The notes: a model not told the origin generated them from the letters alone. A DNA stretch of 64,000 bases from Cyrtodaria siliqua (GCA_037043455.1 JAWPHD010010353.1:30583-94582); one strand, 5' to 3'. Positions 21,373 through 31,447 are shown, counted from the first letter of the stretch. A program made the numbers and translations.

Positions 21373-22608
21373 CTTCGAAATTGATTTGCGCATCTTGTAT
21401 TATATATAGATAAATATTTAAAAGTTGATCTGCATCTGCTTTTTTATTGATGAGTATCGTTATGCCTTCACTGCCGTTTTCTATTCTTCTTCCACTGCCG
21501 TGTAATAAATTGTCATCACATGTTCTAAGGTCAAGCCACAAAGCATATGCTTTTGTTAGATAGGTCTCAAGAGAAACATGGGTAAAGTATAAGTCCCTCG
21601 CTACTATGTCCGTCTCTTTGTTTCTTTTTGATGTTAAAGCAAAATATTTGTTGATTTCATCCCAATGTTGATATGCCCTCATGCCCTGACTATACAACTG
21701 ATTTGGTACGCCCTCTATTGTCATTTCAACCTTTTCAATCTTTGGGTTGTAAAAGGATTCCGTGTCTGTTCTTTCTGGATCTTCAAACAGCATTAAAATA
21801 CCTTTCATGCTCCGTGCTGGGTGATTAATGTTGATATTCCAAAGGGTTTCAGATTTGTTTGCTATTATTTTTCTAACTTGCAAGATACGATCATACATAA
21901 ATGACATCTTACCATTGATTTGCTGTCTTATTTGTCTGGCTAATTCAACATCACTAACCATATCAAATTCCAAGCAGATATTTTGTATTACATAAGATGC
22001 ATCAGCATCACTGCTTTTGATAACTTTGTTATAATCGTTAAACGTTAATTCATATTCTAACCTATCACCAAGCCCCGCTTGATAAAATGGCATATGACTT
22101 TTTAACATTTCAAAGTCCAATGGAATACAAAATCTATTTCCATAAGCTGCTGCTATAGCTTCATCTTTGATGTCTGAGGAAGCATCTCCCGCGCCAACTC
22201 TATGTTTTAACATGTTTGCTTTACCCACACCTTGGTAAGCTATGTTTATTCGTTCGGTAGGGCTTTTCCTTAAATCTACATAACAATGATATATATCACT
22301 GTCATCTATTGACATGACTTCGTTGCCACTTATTCTGTCATTTTTTTCACAATTGTTCTACCCAGATTCTGGAATAGAGTAGCGTTGGCGTCTGTTCTGC
22401 TTTTAAGTTCTATTTCAAAGGCAAGACGAGCAGTACGTGGAACTATCACATCATTAGTACTTAGATTTGGAAATCTCACAAGCAGTTGCTAGTTTTCGTC
22501 TATCGTTGAAGGGTTGTTAGTAATAACTACACTTGTGCGGATGCCCTTCGCACCATGAGGCTCTCTTAGTTTTCTATGAGGGTTGAGTTTGTTTCCGTAA
22601 GCTGACAT
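21344..22608 (-). pseudogene. Polinton major capsid protein (double jelly roll), disrupted
   Basis: Start ATG 22608 (MSAYGNKLNPHRKLR) follows ATATATATATTTAAAA. The N-terminal part has QLLVRFPNLSTNDVIVP and FEIELKSRTDANATLFQNLG. The open 323-codon part from 22315 has SIDDSDIYHCYVDLRKS, FCIPLDFEML, LEYELTFNDY, and FALTSKRNKETDIVARDLY with DLRTCDDN. These are landmarks of Polinton major capsid proteins. A TAG lies at 22489-22491 and a frameshift near 22332-22345. The intended length of about 420 residues fits the smaller members of the family. It is divergent from the intact gene at 22657. Confidence 0.88.
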
Positions 22609-22656
22609 TTTTAAATATATATATAGTTTATTTTTTTTAATTAAATAAAATAAACA
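22609..22656. promoter_or_regulatory. Divergent promoter between capsid gene and the 22657 gene
   Basis: A 48-bp spacer contains AAATATATATATAG and a T8 tract, followed by AATTAAATAAAATAAACAATG. Both start codons sit at its edges. Confidence 0.5.
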
Positions 22657-23373
22657 ATGGCTGAGTTTGACAATCCTACGTTCGATCCAGATGCTTATGT
22701 AGATGAATTACTTGATGAAGAATGTATACAACCTGGCTTAGAATTCCAGAGACAAATTGTAAATGAAAATAATCATATTAATCAGCTTCAAGGGGAAGAT
22801 AAAATAAAAGAACAGCTCGCACAAAAAAAGTGGTTAGTAGATCAATTTTTTACTGAAGTTAATGCTGAGATCAGCGGAATTGATTATAAAGATGATATTA
22901 GAGTGGCTGAGGATAAAATCGGTAGAACAATGTTATATGCAGTTCGGTTGGGGAAGGATGACGTCCCACTTACCTATTATAGGGGAAATAATCCAAACGA
23001 ACCAATCAAGTTTTATTTGCTGGACACTTTAGTTAGAAAACATGGTATTGACTTTGTGAAAAATACTTTAAAAGTGTATGATTATTTAGTTCCACGTGAA
23101 AGACTTGCTCGGGGTAGGGCAGAAATAGCAGCCTTGGTAAAGACAAGAGATACCATCGCTGCAGAGAATATACCATTGCAAACTTTTTCAACAACTGAAG
23201 ATGTACAAAATACAGTAGATGCTGTAATTATAATTGAGAGTAATATAGATGAAACTTATTCTAAAACTTCTGTTCAACCAGAAGATCTAACACTGAGTGA
23301 GATACGAGGTTTAGATAAGAGATTGCAAAGCTTCCGTGGAGAACTTACTAATAATCTCTCAAAGCTTTTTTAA
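22657..23373 (+). CDS. Intact Polinton gene of unknown function, 238 aa
   Basis: A complete frame starts MAEFDNPTFDPDAYVDELL and ends ELTNNLSKLF. It is acidic at the N terminus, with a charged helical stretch (INQLQGEDKIKEQLAQKK) that may form a short coiled coil. A compact middle follows (KIGRTMLYAVRLGKDDVPLTYYRG, given here as adjoining pieces KIGRTMLYAVRLG and KDDVPLTYYRG), then a second helical region. No membrane span, signal peptide or known catalytic motif was seen. Its position next to the capsid gene suggests a virion protein. It is the longest unbroken Polinton frame in an element otherwise full of stops. Confidence 0.7.
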   Translation: MAEFDNPTFDPDAYVDELLDEECIQPGLEFQRQIVNENNHINQLQGEDKIKEQLAQKKWLVDQFFTEVNAEISGIDYKDDIRVAEDKIGRTMLYAVRLGKDDVPLTYYRGNNPNEPIKFYLLDTLVRKHGIDFVKNTLKVYDYLVPRERLARGRAEIAALVKTRDTIAAENIPLQTFSTTEDVQNTVDAVIIIESNIDETYSKTSVQPEDLTLSEIRGLDKRLQSFRGELTNNLSKLF

Positions 23374-23394
23374 ATTTACCCTCTACTTCTACAT

Positions 23395-23676
23395 TTACTT
23401 TGGAAAGTGTAGGTCTATTCTATCCAAAAAAGATGTATCTTTATCCTCCTCTATCTTATACCGCCGCTTTATTGCATCTTCTAGTGTTTCATAGCCCCTT
23501 TCATCCCAAAAAGATGTATCTTCATCCTTCTTTATCTCATACCACCGCTTTATTACATCTTATAGTGTTTGCTTACCTATTATATCTGCTCCAAATAGGT
23601 ATATTAATTTTCCTAAAACAGTATGCTCACCTATTACATCTATTTCAAATAGATGTATTAATTGTTCTAAACCAAT
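23395..23676 (-). pseudogene. Decayed paralogue of the polymerase N-terminal region
   Basis: Upstream sequence (TATATATATAAAAAAG then AAAATTAAT) and the first codons align with the polymerase start at 13546 (LEQLIHLF, then TVLGKLIYLFGADIIGKQTL, versus TVLGELIHQFKTGVIDSQTL). The start codon is ATT instead of ATG, and a TAA lies at 23560-23562. The second half has two copies of a 28-residue unit (IKRWYEIKKDEDTSF and IKRRYKIEEDKDTSF) and ends DLHFPK. It is convergent with the intact 22657 gene. Confidence 0.6.
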
Positions 23677-23721
23677 ATTAATTTTCTTTTTTATATATAT
23701 ATTATTTTCCTTAAGAGAGTT

Positions 23722-24063
23722 TCAAAAATTTATATAATACAAAGAAATAATGGAAATCAATGTATTAAACCCTCTTAAAAAAATATATATATATAATACA
23801 AAGAAATAATGAATTCTGTTTTAGAAAAAGTAATTGAAGCAGGTGTAAAAACAGTATCGGTTGGTATAAATGCATGTATATCACTATATACGGCATACTT
23901 ACTCCACGTGGGGATTGGGAGGTGAGCCACAACCCCAAATTTCAGATATATACATAGCCCACCGGTCATCTCACTATAACTACAGTATGACTCAAAATAA
24001 TGTATTAATGAAATAAATATATAATACAAAGAAATAATGGAAATCAATTATCAAAAAGAAAAC
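23722..24063 (+). repeat. Tandem promoter-plus-start modules, right Polinton end
   Basis: Three modules with TATAATACAAAGAAATAATG start codons at 23750, 23809 and 24037. The first and third continue GAAATCAAT. The second continues as MNSVLEKVIEAGVKT, with SVGINA following, a copy of the polymerase N-terminus that stops after 38 codons. A subterminal repeat (23956-23990) lies between the second and third. These look like duplicated gene starts, not working genes. Confidence 0.6.
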
Positions 24064-24123
24064 AATTATCAAAAAGAAATCAATGTTTGCAAATTTCTTA
24101 AAATTGGATTACACAATCCATGT

Positions 24124-24378
24124 AAGCCATATATATATTTTGGTCTAGAATATATATATATTTGAGCCATGGACAGGTGGGCTATGTATTTTAGTCCATG
24201 GACAGGTAGGTTATGGTTTTTGACAGATATTGACCATGTTATGGTTTTTGGTTCAGAATTTTAGTGATTTTAGTCTGCAATTTTGATGATTTAGTGATTT
24301 TGGTGATTTTAGTCCACAAAAATCAAAAAATTTAGGTTTTGATGATTTTGGTCGGCAACCCCCAATTTATACATATAT
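24124..24378 (-). repeat. Polinton right terminal inverted repeat
   Basis: Reverse complement of 12923-13177, 255 bp, ending TTTATACATATAT at the outer edge. Confidence 0.93.
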
Positions 24379-24383
24379 GGTAG
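24379..24383. other. Target-site duplication, right (GGTAG)
   Basis: Matches 12918-12922. The sequence after it continues the interrupted short repeat. Confidence 0.75.
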
Positions 24384-25059
24384 TGTAGTGTCCAACACCT
24401 CTTATGCCTCATAGCACCATCTTAAGCAATATTCTACTTTCTAGCCAGTTCGGTCATAACGTATATATATCATTATTTGTCAATTGTTAAGTTAGACGCT
24501 TGGACCCCAAAGAAAAGCCTGACGTACCCGTAAATCCCTATTTAAAGGTACATATAAAACCCCTCTTTTCATTTTGGTTAAAATCCCTTTACTTTCAGTG
24601 CAGTGTCAATCATGCAAAAAAAACAAGCAAGACAATCACTAATACAAAATAAAATTACATTAATTGAATTGAATTCAAAGAAGATAATTATATAAGTCGA
24701 AGGAAATAATGATTAAAAGATCACAGTCAACCAAAAACACGCAAATAAAGGGACAGTAATTAGAAAGACGAAAAATATTCAAGATATGACATCGCAAACA
24801 TAAAATGGTTGACAATAGGTCTACCGCCTTGGTACTGTTAGAATACTGATGGTGGTTTATACCAGCTTCTAGTGTACATCAAACCGCCTGTTACGCTAGT
24901 GTCAAACGGGACAGTGAACATAAAAATACCACCGCCAGACAATCAATGCAGCAGTAATAAGCAATATAATTATAACACATAGATGATCATTGTATATATA
25001 CGGAAATCGAACTTATCACTATCGTCTTATTAATAATACTTTAAATCGGTCAATAATCC
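24384..25059. other. Repeat remnants, no gene
   Basis: To about 24440 this is the rest of the interrupted short repeat. About 24770-24960 is a decayed minus-strand Penelope 3' region (GTTGACAATAGGTCTACCGC). The rest is unassigned AT-rich sequence. Confidence 0.55.
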
Positions 25060-26935
25060 TCTGGATCCATTTTTTTAATACCTGATGATGATATTATATA
25101 TTTCGTTGAAAGGTATGAAAAAAATGAATTCAGTATTATGTTTGATGATTTAAATGTTGAATTTACAGACGAAGACATTTCAAAAACGATAAATCAGTTA
25201 AAATCTAACCGCTCAGCTGGACCAGGTATGATTTAAAATGAGTTTCTAATACATGATGAAAATACGTTATTGCCTACTGTTCGATTACTATATAATAAAG
25301 CGTATAACATTGGATATTTCCCAGATACTTGGTCAGAAGGTTACGTTATTCCATTTCACAAAAAGGGTAGCATAAACTGTGTTGATAACTATAGAGGTAT
25401 TACGTTGTTAAGCTGTTTAGGGAAACTTTTTAATCGTGTTCTTAATAAATGACTTTCAAAATGGGCCGAAACTTATTTTGTATACATTGAAACAAAGGCA
25501 GGCTTCAGGCCAAATATGAGTACGGTCGATAATGTGTTTGTGCTACATGGTTTAATTACACATATTTTAAATCAAGGTAAACGCTTGCAGTATGCCTTTT
25601 TAGATTTCTCTAAAGCTTTTGATTATGTGGTTAGAGATAATATATGGTATAAACTTGTTCAATCAGGTCTGCGTGGGAAAATACTAAATAGCATAAAATC
25701 AATGTACACTGCTGTGAAATCAAGAGTTATATACTGTAATAAATTAAGTAATGAGGTTTTATGTTCACTGGGAGTGCGACATGGAGAATATTTAACATCT
25801 CCATTGTTTTCACTATGTATACATGATATAAAAGACGATTTTTTACGTAAACATGGTAAAGGATACCAAGGTTTAGATATTGATACATGTAAATTAGTTT
25901 TGATTTTATATGAGGATGATATTTTTCTTTTCTCTAAATCTTCAGATGCTTTACAAAGTGGGTTAAATTTTATGTTTGAATACTGTGAAACATGGAAATT
26001 AAAGGTAAACACATCAAAATCTCAAATTATGATTTTTAAGAAAGGAGGTCAATTACCCAGGAACTTAGTATTTTCATTTTTAGAAATTGTAAATCAATGT
26101 GTTTACCTGGGAATTCTATTTACAACAGGTGGGTCTTTTGCAGCAGCTGAAACAGCATTGACGGGGCAATCTCCGAAAGTAATGTTTAAAAAAGATATTT
26201 ACATATATTCACGTTTTTGTCACCAACACCAGGTTAGATTTGTTTGATAAATTAATTTCTATAATAAATTATAGCAGCGAGGTGTGGGGTTTTATTCAAG
26301 GAAGTGCTATATAAAGGGTTCATATGCAATTTTTGTAAGAAGATGCTAGGGGTCAAGAAAACAACACAAAATGATTTTAAATATGGTGAACTTGTTAAAT
26401 CTCCTTTTTTGACACGCCGACATTATAACATTATTAAATACTGGTTGAAACTTTTACATACTGAAAAATGTAAATATTCTAGAATTGTTAATGACATGCT
26501 TTTATTAGATTTAGAAATACTACCGAACAAAATTATTTGGGTACCACTACTTAAGGATTTGTTAGCATCCCTTGGTTTTTATTAAGTCTGGGTTAACCAA
26601 AGTGTTGGTGAACCTAAATTACTCTTATTTGTTGCAAAACAGAGAATTCATGACCATTTTTTACAAGACTTGCATAGTGGACTTGAAAATTCTAGTCGAG
26701 CACTATTTTACAGAAATATCTATGAATTTAGGTTTCAGCCATATTTAGAAAAAATACATATTGTTAAGTATTTAAAGGTTTTTGCACTGTTCAGAGTATC
26801 ATAGAAGTTCATATTATTTTTCATTGATATAATGCAAACCAGGCTATTGTTATGCTATTTCAGTTTTGTATTATTGCTTATTTGTGTATTAAAATATCAT
26901 TGTCTGTCATTATTATATGTACCTCACGGGCAGAT
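25060..26935 (+). pseudogene. Non-LTR retrotransposon reverse transcriptase fragment
   Basis: LINE-type RT that would copy its own RNA at the target. In order: LKSNRSAGPG, the finger motif NYRGITLLSCLGKLFNRVLN, motif A FLDFSKAFDYV, motif B GVRHGEYLTSPLFSL, motif C LILYEDDIFLFSKS and KLKVNTSKSQIMIF. A C-terminal part follows (INYSSEVWGFIQ, KKMLGVKKTTQNDF, YGELVKSPF). In-frame stops include TAA in GPGMI*NEF (about 25236) and TGA at 25450-25452; a further frame change lies near 26240-26290. Motif C reads YEDD where YADD is usual, itself likely a mutation. The 5' endonuclease is absent and the 3' end is near 26935. Confidence 0.85.
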
Positions 26936-26974
26936 GCCTATTGCATTTGAATAAACTATTCTATAAAGATAGAA

Positions 26975-27110
26975 ACGGAAGCCTAAATAATCGCACAACC
27001 AGTACTCAGTGACTTGGCAGAAGCCAGAGTAACAAGATAATAAACAATTAAATGTGCGAAAATACAAGATTGAAGACAAACATCAAACATTATCGTCCTT
27101 TCCGGGTTTA
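26975..27110 (-). repeat. Penelope-like 3' region fragment, minus strand
   Basis: Contains ACTTGGCAGAAGCCAGAGTA, AACAAGATAATAAAC and the GAAGACAAACATCAAACATT segment seen in other minus-strand copies. Confidence 0.6.
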
Positions 27111-27159
27111 TAGGATCCACAACATCGGACAATCAAATGTAAGCTCTGATAGTGAATAT

Positions 27160-28104
27160 GCATTACGGCTAAAACTGCTAAAATAATTTACTAACAAAGA
27201 CGAGGACCTTATGTAAAGTGTATTATATGTGCCCCCTGATAAATCAAAGTTTCTGAATGGAGACGACTTTATAACTCTAATACATGAAATAGAAAATGTT
27301 TGCGATAATTTTAAATACACACTGCTTAAATGCCAGGACTTCTAAATTATCCGATTTTATTCAGGCTGACAATTTTTTAGCCGAATTGTACAATTTTGGA
27401 GATGAATCTTTATCCTTTTTTAACAAATACTCTATTCTCGAGAAACAGAATATACCCCTGTCTAGATCATCACAAGACACTAAAACCAATACAAATGGAT
27501 TCGCTCTGATAGTTATTTGCCAAAATAATAACCTATTTATGTTGAATGGTCGATTAGGTAAGGACATGAATATTGGTCAGTCTACATTCAGAAATGGCTC
27601 ACTGATTGATTATGAAGTAGCAACGGCGGAGTGTTTCCCGTTCATAAGCGATTTTGCGGTAATGGAAACAGACACGTTATTTTCGAATGGACACGCGATT
27701 CTTAAAATATCAATTAATCTTCGTAAGCATTACGGAATAAATTAAGCATGCAGCACTAAGAACAACAACAACGTTAATAATACGCATATTCAGCGTAAAC
27801 CAAAATGGGAGCAGTCTTCTAGTGACACTTTGTTAAACAAATCGATAATACGCAGCTGAATAATATTATACAGATGTGCGAGATTTTGATTTTGATTTAA
27901 AAGCGCAGATTTTACGAAACGCCAGTAAGGAATATAAACGGACCATGATATATTATAATAAACAGTATAAATCCAGAAAAGCGGACGAATTAAGAAATCT
28001 ACAATCCAATAACCCGAAGGACTATTTCAAGTATATTCATAGCATTAACCCTAAAACGAACAAGAATCACCTAATATCAATACAGGTGATGTCCTTGATA
28101 AAAT
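27160..28104 (+). pseudogene. Non-LTR retrotransposon endonuclease and linker fragment
   Basis: Open pieces show the C-terminal half of an APE-type endonuclease: NARTSKLSDF, CQNNNLFMLNGRLGKD, IDYEVATAECFPFISDF and LFSNGHAILKISI. A basic linker follows (SKEYKRTMIYYNKQYKSRK, LRNLQSNNPKDYFKYIHS). The upstream GDFNA core is mutated (CLNA), and frames change between about 27745 and 27876. It is probably the same family as the RT at 25.06 kb, but it lies downstream of it, so these are two separate insertions or a rearranged one. Confidence 0.75.
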
Positions 28105-28860
28105 GTTCAATAAACGTCAAGTTTCATCAATAAGCACTTATGACTTCTCTACACTAAATACTACCACATCACATTATTAAAAACAAGCTTATTGCGCCCA
28201 TTCAAAAAACATTCGCTAGGGAAAATACTACATTTTTGGCCTGTAATAATACTAAAGCGTATTTTACTTACGGCAGTTTAGATAATTAATCTATGTGGAC
28301 TTGCCATGAAGTTTGTGAAGCACTCATTTTCCTATTAGATAATATCTTCGTCAGGTATGGAACCACCGTTTATAGACAAATTGTTGGTATCCCTATGGGT
28401 ACGAACTGTGCAACACTTGTCGCAGATTTGTTTTTATATTGCTATGAAAGAGATTTCATGTTGAGTCTTTCACCAGATACCCAGGCAGATGTTATTGAAG
28501 CCTTTAATGACATCACTCGGTATCTGGATGACATATTGAACATTGACAACCCTTTCTTTCCAATTATGGTTAATAATATTTATCCTAAAGAACTTCAGCT
28601 TAACAAGGCTAATATTTCTGGTAATAACGCTTCTTTTCTTGATTTATATCTCTATTGAAAATGGTGAAATTATTAGCAAAATCTATGACAAGAAAGATGT
28701 TTTAATTTTGACATTGTTGATTATCCCCACTTAGATGGGGATGTTCCCCGAGCAACTTCTTATGGGGTCTATGTGTCTCAAATTATTCGTTTTTCAAGAG
28801 CTTGTACTCGAGTTGAGGACTTTAATATTCGTACTCTTTGAATAGGTTACCTACTCGTAA
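28105..28860 (+). pseudogene. Penelope-like reverse transcriptase fragment inserted at sushi sequence
   Basis: Frames from about 28105 correspond to RT motifs before and through the catalytic site: TFLACNNTK, TCHEVCEALIFLLDNIF, YRQIVGIPMGTNC, LYCYERDFML and RYLDDIL (YLDD at 28521-28532). LQLNKANIS and FLDLYL follow. A stop interrupts the segment before TCHEVCEAL (about 28287), and frame changes follow near 28655 and 28715. The copy ends abruptly at about 28860, just where sushi-like sequence begins. It has lost its C-terminal part and 3' region. Confidence 0.75.
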
Positions 28861-28867
28861 GGAACTC

Positions 28868-29200
28868 AAATGCCGGGAGACGTCATTACTGCAGTTTGCG
28901 ATCTTGGATATAAACAAACATCAGGATCAAGTCAAGGGACATGTACCTTGTATGAGGTCTTATCGTCTAACATGCATGCAGAATGGAACGGCACGACACC
29001 TATATGCAGTTTAATAACGTGTCCGTGACTTATAACATTTTCTGGTTTGCATAATGGAAGAAGAGATACAAATCACAGACAAAAACTGTTTACCATATTG
29101 TACAATTTTACATGTCACATTTAACAACGGTTTGTTCAAGTTTACTGGAGATGAAATAAATTAGGACATGCGGAGAAGTAGCACCGTCATGTGGTAAGAT
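28868..29200 (+). pseudogene. Decayed sushi/CCP domain sequence
   Basis: Phase reading from 28870 gives GDVITAVCDLGYKQTSG, GTCTLYEVL and EWNGTTPIC, then ITCP. This is the C-terminal two-thirds of a sushi domain (Cys, Gly-Tyr, Cys, Trp, Cys) followed by the first cysteine of a next one. Stops then break the second domain (SGLHNG and TCGEVAPSCG in different frames). The N-terminal third is replaced by the Penelope-like fragment. Likely part of the second receptor gene's ectodomain. Confidence 0.6.
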
Positions 29201-30079
29201 ATATTTATGCATCTATACAATAGTATCACTTATTTAAAGTGTAGTATGTGTTGTACGGGTACATTACAGCATATAATCAACATTAGGCTACTACAGTCAA
29301 TTGAGTCATTTAGGCATTGTTCCCGTGTATGCTGTACGTTATAATGACTGAAGATACTGATTGGTAATACATTAATCTATTCAATAATTTAAATATTTAG
29401 TAAAAATATTTTCATTTTTTTACGATTTTTTAACGGAAACACAATCTTGGTAGACAAGACAGGTATTAAAGATGTTATCTTATTTTAACATTGAGACTCA
29501 CACTAGTTTACATTATTATATTATAAAAAAATACGACACTCCTTCAAGCTTTATACTTGTTTTGAATGAATTTCATATAACCTTATCGATTTATTTTTAT
29601 AACTTCATGAAATCTTTTTAATACTTTTCTGATAACATCTCCATATGAGCAAAACATGTTTTATATGACCACTGAAGCCAAGAGAGGCTTTATAACACAG
29701 ATGTGTTAGTCGTACGTCCGTTGTCAATTTGTTAACGGTTTCCTTGATTCTTGTTTCTTGTTGGAATGATAAAATGTTTATTTTTCATCCTAACCCTAAT
29801 TCTGTATGACTTTATGGAGCTTGTATACCTATAAAATCACATACAAGATAAAGAGCCTGCAATATCCAACCACAAATATAGTTCTAGCAATGAACGGCGA
29901 TACATACTCCTACAGAAACCATTTAATCTAAACGCAATCGCATCGTAAACTAAATCAAATGAATCAGCAAGTTACAGTTATATTATTAAAATTAGTTTCA
30001 TTTTATCTGATCTTCATGTAGATATTGGCCCTGTATTATTAAAAATACTTTCATTTTTTTCTGATCTTCATGTCATGCA
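29201..30079. other. Region without recognised genes
   Basis: AT-rich sequence. I see no exon, RNA gene or named repeat. About 30000-30079 begins a variant Penelope 3' region that is shared with 40620-40690. Confidence 0.5.
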
Positions 30080-30475
30080 ACTTTCTAGGCTATTATTTTT
30101 TTTTATTATATTTACACGAGCATATATGTGTTTTACTTATATTGTCTATTGATGCTGCCTTGTTGGTTAGATATTAGATCATGGCGGGGATTTCTTTATA
30201 TACACTGTCCTGTTTCAATGGCATGACAGTAGGGTAAGTGTGAGGTTTGGTGCAACCTAGAACCGGTTTAAACCCCCAGTGGCCTACTTTGCCACTGACC
30301 GTTCTAAGGCGGTAGCCCTATTGGCAACCCTTTTGTGTTTGTGATGTCGTTTGCATTTATTATTGCTTTTGCCTTCTTGTTTGTCTGTTTGCGTGTTTGT
30401 TTCTGTGTTTTGTGGTTGACTGTCCTCCTTGAATGCTACTTTCCCTGTCCGATCTTTTTATGTTTCTTTTCTTTG
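30080..30475 (+). repeat. Penelope-like 3' region, solo copy
   Basis: Carries the landmark series from ACACGAGCATATATGTGTTT to CCTGTCCGATCTTTTTATG with little decay. No RT precedes it, so it is a solo or strongly truncated copy. Confidence 0.7.
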
Positions 30476-30544
30476 GGTAGAAGTAGATATACATATGTAC
30501 AATGCATCTAGCATTTTAAAAATCAAGACACAATTCCAATGATA

Positions 30545-30830
30545 AAAGGATAGGCTATGCCAGGCAAGTGATATCCTTAACCTGAAAGGCTTGACAAAAG
30601 GGCTATCGCCTCGGTACGGTCAGTGGCAATATGGCCACTGTGGGTTTAAACCAGTTGTATAACACAATGATGATCATGTATATATAATATAAAAACAATC
30701 TAGAAAGCCACAAAGCAAGTACTCAATGGCTTGTCAGAAAATAGATCAACAAGTGTATAAACCATTAAAGGCAAGACAAAATAATATTGGAGACAAACAT
30801 TCAACGTTACCGCCCTTTCATGAGTCAGGT
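30545..30830 (-). repeat. Penelope-like 3' region, minus strand, decayed
   Basis: Contains GACAAAAGGGCTATCGCCTC, GGTTTAAACCAGTTG and CTCAATGGCTTGTCAGAA in minus-strand order. Confidence 0.6.
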
Positions 30831-31447
30831 ATTATATGTTACACACTTTGTCAGGTCATCGCACAATCAAAGATATACCCATTTATAAAAGTTTAAGTTT
30901 AATTTCCGTATTGCATTATTATAGTTTTATCAACTATCTGATCGAAATGCATCGAATGTGCGAATGTTTCATTAAGTTAAGTATCTGACCTATCAAAAAT
31001 AAAGGAATCATCATATGCATCTACTGCAAACATTTTTATTTCATATCATGTTTAAATATTCCTTTGGTAGTTTTGCTATCTTGTTATTGTATTTCTAATT
31101 TACTCGGTGTTACAAAAAAACAACATATTCACATAAAAGATAAATGTATGCACTGTTGTAGAAAACGTCTGTCAATAAGATTATTGCGTTACATTTTTTT
31201 TTAAATTTAAGATCATTGAGGATTTTCCAGGAAAGAACAGCAAATATCTTCTCGAAATCAACTAGCAATATGAGAATATGAATCCTGCCGAATTAATTAA
31301 ATGTTTGCATCCCCAGCCCCACCGCCAAACCCCAAAATAATGCCTTGCGATGAAATTGTTGAACGTGGTCAAACTAGACGGCAACGGCAAGCTAACATTG
31401 CCGATTTTTCATTGACACTCTAATCAAGGCAGTTATTAATATATCAG
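30831..31447. other. Region without recognised genes
   Basis: AT-rich probable intron before the sushi exon. No repeat family was recognised. Confidence 0.4.

Larger units (their letters stand above)
12923..24378. mobile_element. Polinton/Maverick DNA transposon (degraded)
   Basis: A self-synthesising transposon of 11,456 bp is bounded by 255-bp terminal inverted repeats. The direct repeat GGTAG flanks it (12918-12922 and 24379-24383). It has the hallmark set: protein-primed DNA polymerase B, retroviral-like integrase, FtsK/HerA packaging ATPase and major capsid protein. Most large genes are broken, so this copy is not autonomous. The family usually gives a 6-bp duplication; here five bases match and the sixth differs (A versus T). 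Typical elements are about 15-20 kb, and the protease and penton genes were not found here. Confidence 0.95.

Noticed and set aside
23400..23681. 93-codon plus-strand hydrophobic frame
   Set aside because: It is antisense to the decayed polymerase-like gene (23395-23676), whose leader and repeats explain the sequence.
27361..27567. Minus-strand frame over the LINE endonuclease
   Set aside because: Shadow of the plus-strand coding sequence.
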